Below, piece after piece: positions 1 to 5,392 of a DNA stretch of 5,392 bases; the first letter of the stretch is position 1; each line of letters starts with the position of its first letter. The stretch covers positions 31,841 through 37,232 of the forward strand of contig DIDU01000007.1 of the NCBI GenBank assembly GCA_002418295.1, read 5' to 3'. The stretch comes from Carnobacterium sp. UBA5792. Its GTDB lineage: Bacteria > Bacillota > Bacilli > Lactobacillales > Carnobacteriaceae. Under the pieces are notes generated by a model. The model ran no database searches and was not told where the DNA came from. It saw nothing but the letters and a program-made list of their open reading frames with translations. The position numbers were made by a program, and so were the translations under genes.

Positions 1-807
1 TTCGTTTGCTTCTTTTCCTGTTTTTCCTTCAAGTAAGTTCGTACAAATCAAATAAGCTGCCAGACATGCAATCAAAATAAACAAAAAAATTGGGAGAAAT
101 GAAATCGGGTGTAAAAAAGACAACCAAATAATAGCCAAACTAGCTAATAAAAAAATAACTAAGCTGGTTCTGAAATTCTTTATTTTTCTTTTGTTGTCTT
201 GACCACGGTAATAATACATTTGATTCTGTAATTCCTGTTCACGTAAAAGATACTCATCTTGTTTTTTTTGTATAGCATAAAACAAATTTTTTTCTTTATT
301 CTCCAGCTGTTCTTTAATTTGTGCTTGATACAGCAAAAAACGTTCTTTTTCTTTTTCCAACTGTTCAAATTCTTTTTCTGCTAATTTTTGATATGCCCTT
401 CTTTTCGCAGCAACTTCTTTTTCTAATGCAGCTGATTTTTTTTGAACAGCTTCTTTTATTGTTTTTTCTTCTTTAGCTGCTTCCTCCATTAAGTTCCTTT
501 TGCTTTCTGCAAAAGTTTTTTTCAATGCTTGTTGTTTTAAAACATAAGTAAGTTCTAGTACAGCTATATACTCTTTTAAATTTCGGCTTTTTTTCTCTTT
601 CTCTTGTTTAAGCACCACTTTATATTCTTTAATTGCTTTTTTTAATTCTGTCAATTGATATTGAATATCACAGTAGATGCCTTCTGTTTGCTGATAAGCC
701 TCATTTAAGATCTCCTCAGCTTGCAATTTAGTTAAATAAAGGGCTGTTTCTTGAGAAGTATCAGAAGCTGACTTGCTCTGCTCTTTTAACTTTAACTTCT
801 CTCTCAT
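1..807 (-). CDS. Coiled-coil protein with C-terminal membrane hairpin, partial (C-terminus beyond left edge)
   Basis: An uninterrupted minus-strand frame of 269 codons starts at ATG (805-807) and has no stop before the window edge, so the C-terminus is missing. GGAG lies about 8 bases upstream (GAAGGAGTGAAGTAG then ATG), which supports the start. Residues about 1-210 are hydrophilic and rich in Lys, Glu, Gln and Ala, with long runs that should form continuous alpha-helical coiled coil. There is no signal peptide. A basic patch (KRKIK, about 206-210) precedes two hydrophobic segments at about 213-232 and 236-255, split by a short turn containing HP. The positive-inside rule therefore predicts a cytoplasmic coiled coil anchored by a membrane hairpin. 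It is divergent from rarA. I do not recognise the family and assign no function. The coding call is firm because such a long open frame with a good ribosome binding site is unlikely by chance. Confidence 0.85.
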   Translation of the reverse strand, partial: MREKLKLKEQSKSASDTSQETALYLTKLQAEEILNEAYQQTEGIYCDIQYQLTELKKAIKEYKVVLKQEKEKKSRNLKEYIAVLELTYVLKQQALKKTFAESKRNLMEEAAKEEKTIKEAVQKKSAALEKEVAAKRRAYQKLAEKEFEQLEKEKERFLLYQAQIKEQLENKEKNLFYAIQKKQDEYLLREQELQNQMYYYRGQDNKRKIKNFRTSLVIFLLASLAIIWLSFLHPISFLPIFLFILIACLAAYLICTNLLEGKTGKEANE

Positions 808-835
808 CTACTTCACTCCTTCAGTATATCTAGAA

Positions 836-844
836 ATAGTATCA
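836..844 (-). promoter_or_regulatory. Possible extended -10 promoter for the coiled-coil gene
   Basis: Read on the minus strand, 844 to 836 gives TGATACTAT, an extended -10 (TGn then TACTAT) about 30 bases upstream of the ATG at 807. No convincing -35 lies at the right distance: TTGGCA at 859-854 would leave only a 12-base spacer. This is a weak call based on one element. Confidence 0.35.
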
Positions 845-1066
845 TGATTATGTTGCCAAACCTTTGCATAAAACTGTTGGCTTCAGAAAAAAACATTCGG
901 TTAAACTACAGATAAAAGCATTTTGCAATTATTCCTGCATTTATACTCATTTATGATAGCATAATTTCTAGCTAATAGGGAGAATTCCAGACTATTCTAC
1001 TTACAAAAAAGCAATTAAAATAAAGCAAACAAACGTTCCTTATGAGTAGAAGCTGAGCTTTTAAAA

Positions 1067-1075
1067 TGATATACT
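1067..1075 (+). promoter_or_regulatory. Extended -10 promoter of rarA
   Basis: TGATATACT is an extended -10 (TGn plus TATACT, one mismatch to TATAAT). It predicts transcription starting near 1082 and a leader of about 25 bases before the TTG start codon. The -35 position (TAGAAG, 1047-1052) is poor, as is common when a TGn extension is present. Confidence 0.6.
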
Positions 1076-1092
1076 AGGTAGAAAGAGTTTTT

Positions 1093-1100
1093 AAGGAGGT
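1093..1100 (+). promoter_or_regulatory. Strong ribosome binding site fixing the rarA TTG start
   Basis: AAGGAGGT is a near-perfect match to the anti-Shine-Dalgarno sequence of Firmicutes 16S rRNA. It sits six bases before TTG at 1107-1109. The next in-frame ATG (codon 9, in FRMRP) lies too far away and inside the conserved N-terminus, so the rare TTG is the start. Confidence 0.85.
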
Positions 1101-1106
1101 CCTTTT

Positions 1107-2444
1107 TTGAATAAGCCCTTAGCGTTTCGCATGCGGCCGACTCGCATAGATCAAATCGTCGGACAATCTCATTTGGTTGGCCCTGGGAAAATCATTCAGC
1201 GAATGGTAGATGCCAAGATGCTTTCCTCTATGATCTTATACGGTCCGCCAGGAATTGGCAAAACTAGTATCGCCAGCGCAATTGCTGGCTCTACCCAATA
1301 TGCTTTTCGTATTTTGAATGCGGCTACCGATACTAAAAAAGATTTACAGATTGTCGCAGAAGAAGCAAAAATGAGTGGTTCAGTTATTCTGTTACTAGAT
1401 GAAGTGCATCGTCTTGATAAACCCAAACAAGATTTTTTATTGCCGCATTTAGAAAGCGGACGTATTATTATGATTGGTGCAACCACTGAAAACCCTTATA
1501 TTACTATTAATCCTGCAATTCGGAGTAGGACCCAAATTTTTGAATTAAAACCTCTTTCTATTGAAGACATTCAATCTGCTCTGCTCCGGGCCTTGAAAGA
1601 TAAAGAACGCGGCTTAGGTAACGAATCAGTGGCCTTGCAAGAAAAAGCTTTATTGCATCTTTCTCGTGCAACTAATGGAGACTTAAGAAGCGCATTGAAT
1701 GGATTGGAATTGGCCGTTAAATCTACAGAACCTGATGAAAATGGAGTTATTCATATTACATTAGATATCGTTGAAGAATGCATTCAGCGTAAAGCCTTAA
1801 CGCATGATAAAGATGGTGATGCTCATTATGATGTGATTTCAGCTTTACAAAAATCTATTCGCGGCAGTGATGTAAATGCTGCACTTCATTATTTAGGGCG
1901 GTTAATCGAAGCAGGTGATCTTCCAAGCATTTCAAGAAGATTAATGGTCATTGCTTACGAAGATATCGGATTGGCGAATCCCGCTGCTGCTCAACGAACA
2001 GTAACAGCAGTCCAAGCAGCTGAAAAATTGGGTTTTCCAGAAGCTAGGATCCCTTTGGCTAATACTGTAGTGGATCTGTGTCTTTCGCCAAAATCGAATT
2101 CATCTTATGTAGCGATTGATGCTGCCTTAGAAGATATTCGGGCAGGCAAAAGCGGAGATGTGCCTGATCATTTAAGGGACTCTCATTATAGTGGTGCAAA
2201 AAATTTAGGAAGAGGACTAAATTATAAATACCCTCATGATTTTCCAGGTGCATGGGTAAATCAACAGTACCTTCCTGATAAATTAACAAAAGCAGTGTAT
2301 TACCATCCGAATCATACAGGCAAATATGAAGATGCATTAGCTCAGCAATACGATAAAATAAATCAAATAAAAAAGCAAAAGAAATTACGTTTTCTTTCTT
2401 ATTCTACTGCGATAACGGTGCTTAAACCTAACCTAATTTATTGA
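1107..2444 (+). CDS. rarA: Replication-associated recombination protein A (RarA/MgsA), AAA+ ATPase
   Basis: RarA is a cytoplasmic, homotetrameric AAA+ ATPase of the clamp-loader-like MgsA/WRNIP1 family. It acts at stalled or gapped replication forks and interacts with single-strand binding protein. The 445 residues read in the family order. The N-terminal segment with LAFRMRPTRIDQIVGQ is followed by Walker A GPPGIGKT (46-53), Walker B LLLDEVHR (95-102), sensor 1 ATTEN (125-129), an arginine-finger region IRSRT (138-142) and sensor 2 GDLRSALN (191-198). The MgsA tetramerisation domain then shows AYEDIGLANP (283-292), SPKSNSSYVA (327-336) and the closing block RDSHYSGAKNLGRGLNYKYP (357-376). 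It starts at TTG with a strong ribosome binding site. The last ~20 residues, after the lysine-rich stretch near 422-427, look like a non-conserved tail reaching into the 6S promoter. Homologues are usually somewhat shorter. Recognition is firm. Confidence 0.96.
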   Translation: MNKPLAFRMRPTRIDQIVGQSHLVGPGKIIQRMVDAKMLSSMILYGPPGIGKTSIASAIAGSTQYAFRILNAATDTKKDLQIVAEEAKMSGSVILLLDEVHRLDKPKQDFLLPHLESGRIIMIGATTENPYITINPAIRSRTQIFELKPLSIEDIQSALLRALKDKERGLGNESVALQEKALLHLSRATNGDLRSALNGLELAVKSTEPDENGVIHITLDIVEECIQRKALTHDKDGDAHYDVISALQKSIRGSDVNAALHYLGRLIEAGDLPSISRRLMVIAYEDIGLANPAAAQRTVTAVQAAEKLGFPEARIPLANTVVDLCLSPKSNSSYVAIDAALEDIRAGKSGDVPDHLRDSHYSGAKNLGRGLNYKYPHDFPGAWVNQQYLPDKLTKAVYYHPNHTGKYEDALAQQYDKINQIKKQKKLRFLSYSTAITVLKPNLIY

Positions 2445-2469
2445 CAGCTTTATAGGCGTGTGCTACTAT
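2441..2469 (+). promoter_or_regulatory. Sigma-A promoter of the 6S RNA gene
   Basis: A consensus TTGACA (2441-2446) is followed by a 17-base spacer and TACTAT (2464-2469), preceded by a TGC extension (2461-2463). Seven bases on, transcription would start at A2476, exactly where the 5' strand of the 6S closing stem begins. The -35 contains the rarA stop codon TGA (2442-2444). This is the strongest promoter in the window. Confidence 0.88.
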
Positions 2470-2475
2470 AAGGAT

Positions 2476-2666
2476 AAGATTTCTGAGATGTTCGTCATGT
2501 CCAACATGTGTTGACCGAACAATTAATAATACCTTGGGATCCTAACTGAATTCAAACAAATAACAAGCCTTTTCACTTGGTAGTTAGCTGTTTGACAGCG
2601 GAGCCCACCTGCTAATTGCGGGTTCAATACAACCTGGACGTATCAACGGCATCACCGGATTTCTTA
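2476..2666 (+). ncRNA. ssrS: 6S RNA
   Basis: 6S RNA mimics an open promoter and binds the housekeeping RNA polymerase holoenzyme, repressing transcription in stationary phase until a product RNA made on it releases the enzyme. The predicted transcript is about 190 nt, the usual 6S length. The 5' end resembles the E. coli 6S start (CUGAGAUGUUCG) and the 3' side has the matching CGGCAUC block. Closing-stem pairs visible are AAGA 2476-2479 with UCUU 2662-2665, CUG 2483-2485 with CGG 2656-2658, GAUG 2487-2490 with CAUC 2650-2653, and AUGUCC 2497-2502 with GGACGU 2636-2641. The distal arm includes CUAACU 2542-2547 with AGUUAG 2582-2587. On the 3' side of the bubble, GAGCCC 2601-2606 pairs with GGGUUC 2620-2625. 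A location next to rarA is typical in Firmicutes. No good reading frame covers the region. The 3' mature end is inferred from pairing. Confidence 0.88.
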
Positions 2667-2669
2667 ACT

Positions 2670-2685
2670 AAAGTTGAAAAACTTT
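2670..2685 (+). other. Small GAAA-loop hairpin between 6S and its terminator
   Basis: AAAGTT (2670-2675) pairs perfectly with AACTTT (2680-2685) around a GAAA tetraloop. It sits directly between the 6S closing stem and the terminator stem, so it would be part of the 3' trailer that is removed if the mature RNA ends near 2666. Its role is unknown; a processing signal is one possibility. Confidence 0.5.
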
Positions 2686-2686
2686 G

Positions 2687-2715
2687 AAAGCCATTCTTCA
2701 TTGAATGGCTTTTTT
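2687..2715 (+). terminator. Intrinsic terminator of the 6S RNA gene
   Basis: The ten-base stem AAAGCCATTC (2687-2696) pairs with GAATGGCTTT (2703-2712) around a six-base loop. A run of T follows at 2710-2715. It lies about 20 bases after the 6S closing stem and would also end rarA read-through transcripts. Confidence 0.9.
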
Positions 2716-2777
2716 CTTATGTTAGGCTCTTCTCATACATACGGTAGTTTCTAGTACTAGAGAAAGGAGTGAAATAA

Positions 2778-3059
2778 ATGCTGCTATCTATTTTATTTGG
2801 CATTTTTTCTTTTTTGATATTTTATTTGGCTTATTTTTTATTCAGCGGAAAAGCTGCTGTTTTTATCACTAAAAAGCAAGATGAAAAAAATCGCCTTGCC
2901 CAATCTTTTTTTTCAGTTATCGGAATTTTATTAGCGATCAATGGATTCTTCGCGCTCTTTTTAATCTTTTACCATCCAATTTGGCTTGCTTTGATACTAC
3001 TTGGACTCGTTTGTTTGATTGTGCTTGCCTTTGTATTTGGCTTGAATTATTTTATGTGA
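2778..3059 (+). CDS. Small three-helix membrane protein, function unknown
   Basis: The protein has 93 residues. It starts at ATG (2778) seven bases after AAAGGAGT (2763-2770), a strong ribosome binding site, and ends in TGA. Three hydrophobic segments are visible at about residues 2-23, 43-65 and 68-90. A basic, polar loop (KKQDEKNR, 32-39) lies between the first two, and a tight HP turn sits between the second and third. The basic loop should be cytoplasmic. There is no cleavable signal peptide and no catalytic motif. The layout loosely resembles small DUF3784-like membrane proteins of Firmicutes, but their conserved loop motif is not obvious, so I do not assign it. It follows the 6S terminator, so it needs its own promoter, which I could not place convincingly. 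It lies upstream of the usp gene but is separated by 135 bases containing a promoter. Confidence 0.82.
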   Translation: MLLSILFGIFSFLIFYLAYFLFSGKAAVFITKKQDEKNRLAQSFFSVIGILLAINGFFALFLIFYHPIWLALILLGLVCLIVLAFVFGLNYFM

Positions 3060-3106
3060 CATGTATGTAAGCAAAATTTTTATGTTCTTTCTGAAATGTA
3101 ATCTCT

Positions 3107-3121
3107 ATGAAAACGGATTTA
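3107..3121 (+). promoter_or_regulatory. Possible cre site (CcpA operator) at the usp promoter
   Basis: ATGAAAACGGATTTA matches the catabolite-responsive element consensus WTGNAANCGNWNNCW at every fixed position except one (T instead of C at position 14). It overlaps the probable -35 and spacer of the usp promoter, where CcpA bound with HPr-Ser-P would repress. This is a motif match only. Confidence 0.4.
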
Positions 3122-3134
3122 TTTAGGGTACAAT
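3107..3134 (+). promoter_or_regulatory. Probable promoter of the usp gene
   Basis: TACAAT (3129-3134) is a good -10, with one mismatch. A 16-base spacer separates it from ATGAAA (3107-3112), a four-of-six match to TTGACA. Transcription would start near 3141, giving a leader of about 54 bases. Within that leader AATAAG (3144-3149) could pair with CTTATT (3172-3177) just before the ribosome binding site, though the loop is long and the stem weak. Confidence 0.6.
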
Positions 3135-3177
3135 AGAAATAGAAATAAGTTGGCAGAAAAGTTAATAAAATCTTATT

Positions 3178-3186
3178 AGGATGGAG
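3178..3186 (+). promoter_or_regulatory. Ribosome binding site deciding the usp start
   Basis: AGGATGGAG, with GGAG at 3183-3186, lies eight bases before ATG 3195-3197. An in-frame GTG at 3186-3188 overlaps this site and would have no usable Shine-Dalgarno sequence of its own, so ATG 3195 is preferred. Confidence 0.75.
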
Positions 3187-3194
3187 TGGTTTAT

Positions 3195-3656
3195 ATGTTA
3201 CAACAATACAATCGAATTTTAGTAGCGATTGACGGTTCAAAAGAAGCGGAATTAGCTTTTAAAAAAGCTGTGCAAGTAGCTGTACGAAATAACTCAACTT
3301 TGGTATTAGTACATGTTATTGATACACGAGCTTTCCAAAGCATTTCTACTTTTGATGGTTCAATGGCTGAAAAAGCTAAAGACCAAGCGACTACAACTCT
3401 AGAGGAATATGTGCGCTATGCTAAAAATCATCGTGTTGCAGATATCAGCTATTCTATTGAATACGGTTCTCCAAAAGTTCTGATTGCCAAACAAATCCCT
3501 GAAGATAAAAACATTGATTTGATCCTTTTAGGTGCAACTGGATTAAATGCTGTAGAACGTATTTTCATCGGCTCTGTTTCTGAGTATGTTATCCGCCATG
3601 CTTCTTGTGACGTATTGATTGTCAGAACTGATTTAGAAAATAAAAAGGAATCATAA
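3195..3656 (+). CDS. Universal stress protein, UspA family (ATP-binding type)
   Basis: This is a single-domain cytoplasmic Usp protein of 153 residues, a typical length. Such proteins form dimers with a Rossmann-like alpha/beta fold; the ATP-binding subgroup (MJ0577 type) links nucleotide state to stress survival. The first strand ILVAIDGS (8-15) carries the conserved Asp13. The nucleotide motif G-2X-G-9X-G-S/T is intact, with GATG at 113-116 and GS at 126-127. It continues into the family signature SEYVIRHASCDVLIVR (129-144). An in-frame GTG three codons upstream is rejected because it overlaps the ribosome binding site. The gene appears monocistronic: own promoter upstream, strong terminator downstream. 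A cre-like sequence at the promoter suggests CcpA control. The sequence resembles lactic acid bacterial Usp proteins that start MLQQY. The exact physiological role cannot be told from sequence. Confidence 0.95.
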   Translation: MLQQYNRILVAIDGSKEAELAFKKAVQVAVRNNSTLVLVHVIDTRAFQSISTFDGSMAEKAKDQATTTLEEYVRYAKNHRVADISYSIEYGSPKVLIAKQIPEDKNIDLILLGATGLNAVERIFIGSVSEYVIRHASCDVLIVRTDLENKKES

Positions 3657-3667
3657 TTATTTAATCC

Positions 3668-3705
3668 AAAAAAGACCTTGATTATATTTTTCAAGGTCTT
3701 TTTTT
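3668..3705. terminator. Bidirectional intrinsic terminator between usp and helD
   Basis: The stem AAAGACCTTGA (3671-3681) pairs with TCAAGGTCTTT (3691-3701) around a nine-base loop. It is flanked by an A-run from 3668 on the left and a T-run at 3699-3705 on the right. The T-run serves the plus-strand usp gene, 12 bases after its stop. Read on the other strand, the A-run becomes a U-tract and would terminate the convergent helicase gene about 80 bases past its stop. Confidence 0.9.
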
Positions 3706-3787
3706 AGCATTCAAAATCAACTAATTTTTTATCATTGTTGAAGATTAAAAAGGCAACTATAATACTAAAAAATACTTGATCCGTTAT

Positions 3788-5392
3788 TTATATGGTTAAC
3801 AATCTGCTCAATTTACATTCATAGGTGATAAAAAGATTCTTCATTCCTCTTGAAATAGCGGTGTATAGAATTTTTTGGTCCCTTTCGGTTGAATAGTGAT
3901 CATCCGAAACGTTATAAAGGAGTACATTATCAAATTCCAATCCTTTGGATAAACTAATCGGAAACACATCAATAATAGGAGAGTCTTCTAGCAGAACTCT
4001 TAGCCTTTCCGCTTCTGTTTCAGTCTTAGTAATAATCGTCAGTCTCTCTCCTTTTAGCTGATTTAAAAGGAGACTAAATAAATTCATACTGTTTTGGTTA
4101 TTGCCCATTTCAAAAAATTGAGGATCATTTCCTTTTGGACGTACCGCCGCAATCTCCATCTGTTGATTGGAATTCGAAAGTTGGCTGAATAGTTTTGTTA
4201 TCGCTCCGCTGGAACGATAACTATTAAGTAAATCATATCGTTGAACTTGCTTTTGATGAGTTTCAAAAATTTCGTTGATCTCTTGGAAGGTAATCGCTGA
4301 ATTAAAAATAGCTTGGTTTTCATCGCCCACCATCGTAAAGTCACTTTTGACGAATAAATCTGAAAGCAAACTAACTTGCGCTGGTGTATAATCTTGCGCT
4401 TCATCAATTAGGATAAACCGCATTTGTGGCCACTCAATTTTTTCAATGAATGTGTTTTGAATAGTAAGCCAAATAATCGCTTCATCTAAATTTAAATGTT
4501 CTTTCGAATGTATATAGCTTTCTTTTTGATAGTCAAAATATAAAAGATCAAAAAGAGCTTTGGTATCAATCCATGTAGTCGAATCAATACTCTTTGTCAC
4601 ACGATGGTACTTCTTTGTTAGCAATTTTTTGCCATATTTAAATACACTCTCCTCCGAATCATCTGTAATCAGTTCTCCAAAATATTTTTGCTGTAACTCT
4701 TCAGATAAAGACAAAATCTGATTTTGTGTAGACCGGTTTTTAGCTTGGACCCTGATACGTTTTTCCCAATAACGACTTAATTGTTTTTTTGTGGCTTGAA
4801 TTTTATGGATCATAGAAACGTGATCTGGAGTTGATTGGTAAATTTCTATGATCTTCTCTTTTGAAATGATCACTTTATTATTATGAGTGATATCTTTGAA
4901 AAAGGTAGTGACAGATAACAAAAGCCTATCAGCTTTTTTGAGATATTCTATAAAATTAAGACTTCTTAATACATCCGTTTGAGAATCAACTGCTTCTTGG
5001 CTAATTCTTGAAAAGTAGCTCTCTTCACTTTCTAAAGGTAAAGATAAATAGCGCTCAACTAGTTGCAAGAGCGTCATATTTAATGGATTGCGTTCTCCCA
5101 GTGAAGGCAAAATTTTTGATAGGTAATCAATAAATTTATTATTGGGTGATAAAATCAAAATATTATCTGATGTAATTTCTTGTCGCAAAGAATACAATAA
5201 ATATGCAATCCGTTGCATGATTGTTGAAGTCTTCCCACTACCTGCTACACCGTTCACTAAAATATTAGAATTTTTCATATCACGAATAATCCTATTCTGT
5301 TCCTGCTGAATGGTAGAAGTGATGTCTTTCATTTGTTTTGTCGAGTCTTGTTCTAATGCTTCTAACAGTACATCATCTTGGATTGCGATAGA
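3788..5392 (-). CDS. helD: RNA polymerase recycling motor HelD (UvrD/Rep-like superfamily 1 helicase), partial (N-terminus beyond right edge)
   Basis: HelD uses ATP to pry stalled or post-termination RNA polymerase off nucleic acid. The frame stays open to the window edge, giving 534 codons plus stop TAA. An internal Met at 5330-5332 is preceded by 20 in-frame codons (DDVLLEALEQDSTKQ then MKDI), which is typical HelD sequence, so it is not the start. Bacillus HelD has about 770 residues; roughly the first 200, including the N-terminal prong that enters the polymerase secondary channel, are off-window. In visible numbering, the Q-motif QQEQNRIIR (29-37) is followed by Walker A GVAGSGKT (48-55, at 5228-5251), motif II LIDEAQD (328-334), motif III GDENQAIF (356-363), motif IV-like YRSS (392-395), motif V KGLEFDNVLL (483-492) and motif VI YTAISRGMKNL (510-520). 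The ~270 residues between motifs I and II fit the HelD clamp insertion. All ATPase motifs are intact. A UvrD-type DNA helicase is the less likely alternative. Confidence 0.9.
   Translation of the reverse strand, partial: SIAIQDDVLLEALEQDSTKQMKDITSTIQQEQNRIIRDMKNSNILVNGVAGSGKTSTIMQRIAYLLYSLRQEITSDNILILSPNNKFIDYLSKILPSLGERNPLNMTLLQLVERYLSLPLESEESYFSRISQEAVDSQTDVLRSLNFIEYLKKADRLLLSVTTFFKDITHNNKVIISKEKIIEIYQSTPDHVSMIHKIQATKKQLSRYWEKRIRVQAKNRSTQNQILSLSEELQQKYFGELITDDSEESVFKYGKKLLTKKYHRVTKSIDSTTWIDTKALFDLLYFDYQKESYIHSKEHLNLDEAIIWLTIQNTFIEKIEWPQMRFILIDEAQDYTPAQVSLLSDLFVKSDFTMVGDENQAIFNSAITFQEINEIFETHQKQVQRYDLLNSYRSSGAITKLFSQLSNSNQQMEIAAVRPKGNDPQFFEMGNNQNSMNLFSLLLNQLKGERLTIITKTETEAERLRVLLEDSPIIDVFPISLSKGLEFDNVLLYNVSDDHYSTERDQKILYTAISRGMKNLFITYECKLSRLLTI

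Larger units (their letters stand above)
808..1106. other. Divergent intergenic region
   Basis: This AT-rich stretch of about 300 bases separates the divergent coiled-coil gene and rarA. It holds the ribosome binding site of each gene and a good extended -10 element for rarA at its right end. A weaker extended -10 candidate for the minus-strand gene lies at its left end. I see no open frame worth calling, no strong inverted repeat and no terminator. The short imperfect pairing around 974-998 (AATAG with CTATT) is too weak to call an operator. Confidence 0.6.

Noticed and set aside
180..368. Minus-strand 62-residue open frame
   Set aside because: It lies inside the coiled-coil gene on the same strand in another frame, and its composition simply reflects the AAA-rich codons; no separate ribosome binding site.
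823..828. TATACT (minus strand) as -10 of the coiled-coil gene
   Set aside because: Transcription would start inside the ribosome binding site, leaving it incomplete.
923..947. TTGCAA and TATACT as a plus-strand promoter
   Set aside because: The spacer is only 13 bases, and a better element lies closer to rarA.
1196..1486. Minus-strand 96-residue open frame antisense to rarA
   Set aside because: It is antisense to the conserved AAA+ core of rarA, lacks family features and is a frame shadow. The same applies to the minus-strand frame at 2059-2337.
2616..2635. T-arm-like sequence (GGGTTCAATACAACC) suggesting a tRNA
   Set aside because: There is no acceptor stem, anticodon arm or CCA context, and the segment is explained by the 6S 3' arm.
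2445..2715. T-box or other riboswitch leader for the small membrane protein gene
   Set aside because: The pairing, length and promoter position fit 6S RNA, and there is no T-box sequence motif or alternative antiterminator.
3186..3194. GTG start for the usp gene three codons upstream
   Set aside because: The GTG overlaps the Shine-Dalgarno sequence, and Usp relatives begin at the MLQQY methionine.
3052..3240. Minus-strand 62-residue open frame across the usp promoter
   Set aside because: It overlaps the usp promoter, ribosome binding site and start on the opposite strand, and is low-complexity AT-rich sequence.
3449..3694. Minus-strand 81-residue open frame over the end of usp
   Set aside because: It would begin in the terminator stem and run antisense to the conserved Usp nucleotide motif. 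The 4198-4407 frame inside helD is likewise a shadow.
3718..3760. AT-rich inverted repeat as a second helD terminator
   Set aside because: The stem is mismatched and nearly all A-T; the stronger bidirectional terminator at 3668-3705 suffices.

Overview
This window looks like ordinary chromosomal core DNA from a low-GC Gram-positive bacterium. Low GC, strong AAGGAGG-type ribosome binding sites, extended -10 promoters and the gene families present suggest Lactobacillales, with Carnobacteriaceae or Enterococcaceae relatives most likely. That placement rests on protein and RNA resemblance from memory, not on a search. I see no insertion sequence, phage gene, CRISPR array, tRNA or rRNA.

Layout, left to right. 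The minus strand at 1-807 carries an open frame that runs off the left edge. It encodes a long, charged coiled-coil protein followed by two membrane segments, and I do not recognise the family. A divergent intergenic region (808-1106) leads on the plus strand to rarA (1107-2444), which encodes the AAA+ replication-fork maintenance protein RarA/MgsA. The rarA stop codon lies inside the -35 box of a consensus promoter for a ~190-nt 6S RNA (ssrS, about 2476-2666), which is closed by an intrinsic terminator. A 93-residue three-helix membrane protein (2778-3059) and a universal stress protein gene (3195-3656) follow on the plus strand. The latter has its own promoter and a possible catabolite-responsive (cre) site. 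A bidirectional terminator (3668-3705) separates it from a convergent minus-strand gene (3788-5392, start beyond the right edge) encoding the C-terminal two thirds or so of a HelD-type RNA polymerase recycling helicase.

Functionally, the products concern genome maintenance (RarA), control and recycling of RNA polymerase (6S RNA, HelD) and stress or energy-state response (UspA). No operon joins them beyond likely read-through from rarA into the 6S gene. I found no convincing new multi-gene system. The least explained items are the coiled-coil membrane protein, the small membrane protein, the rarA/6S overlap and the cre-like site at the usp promoter.
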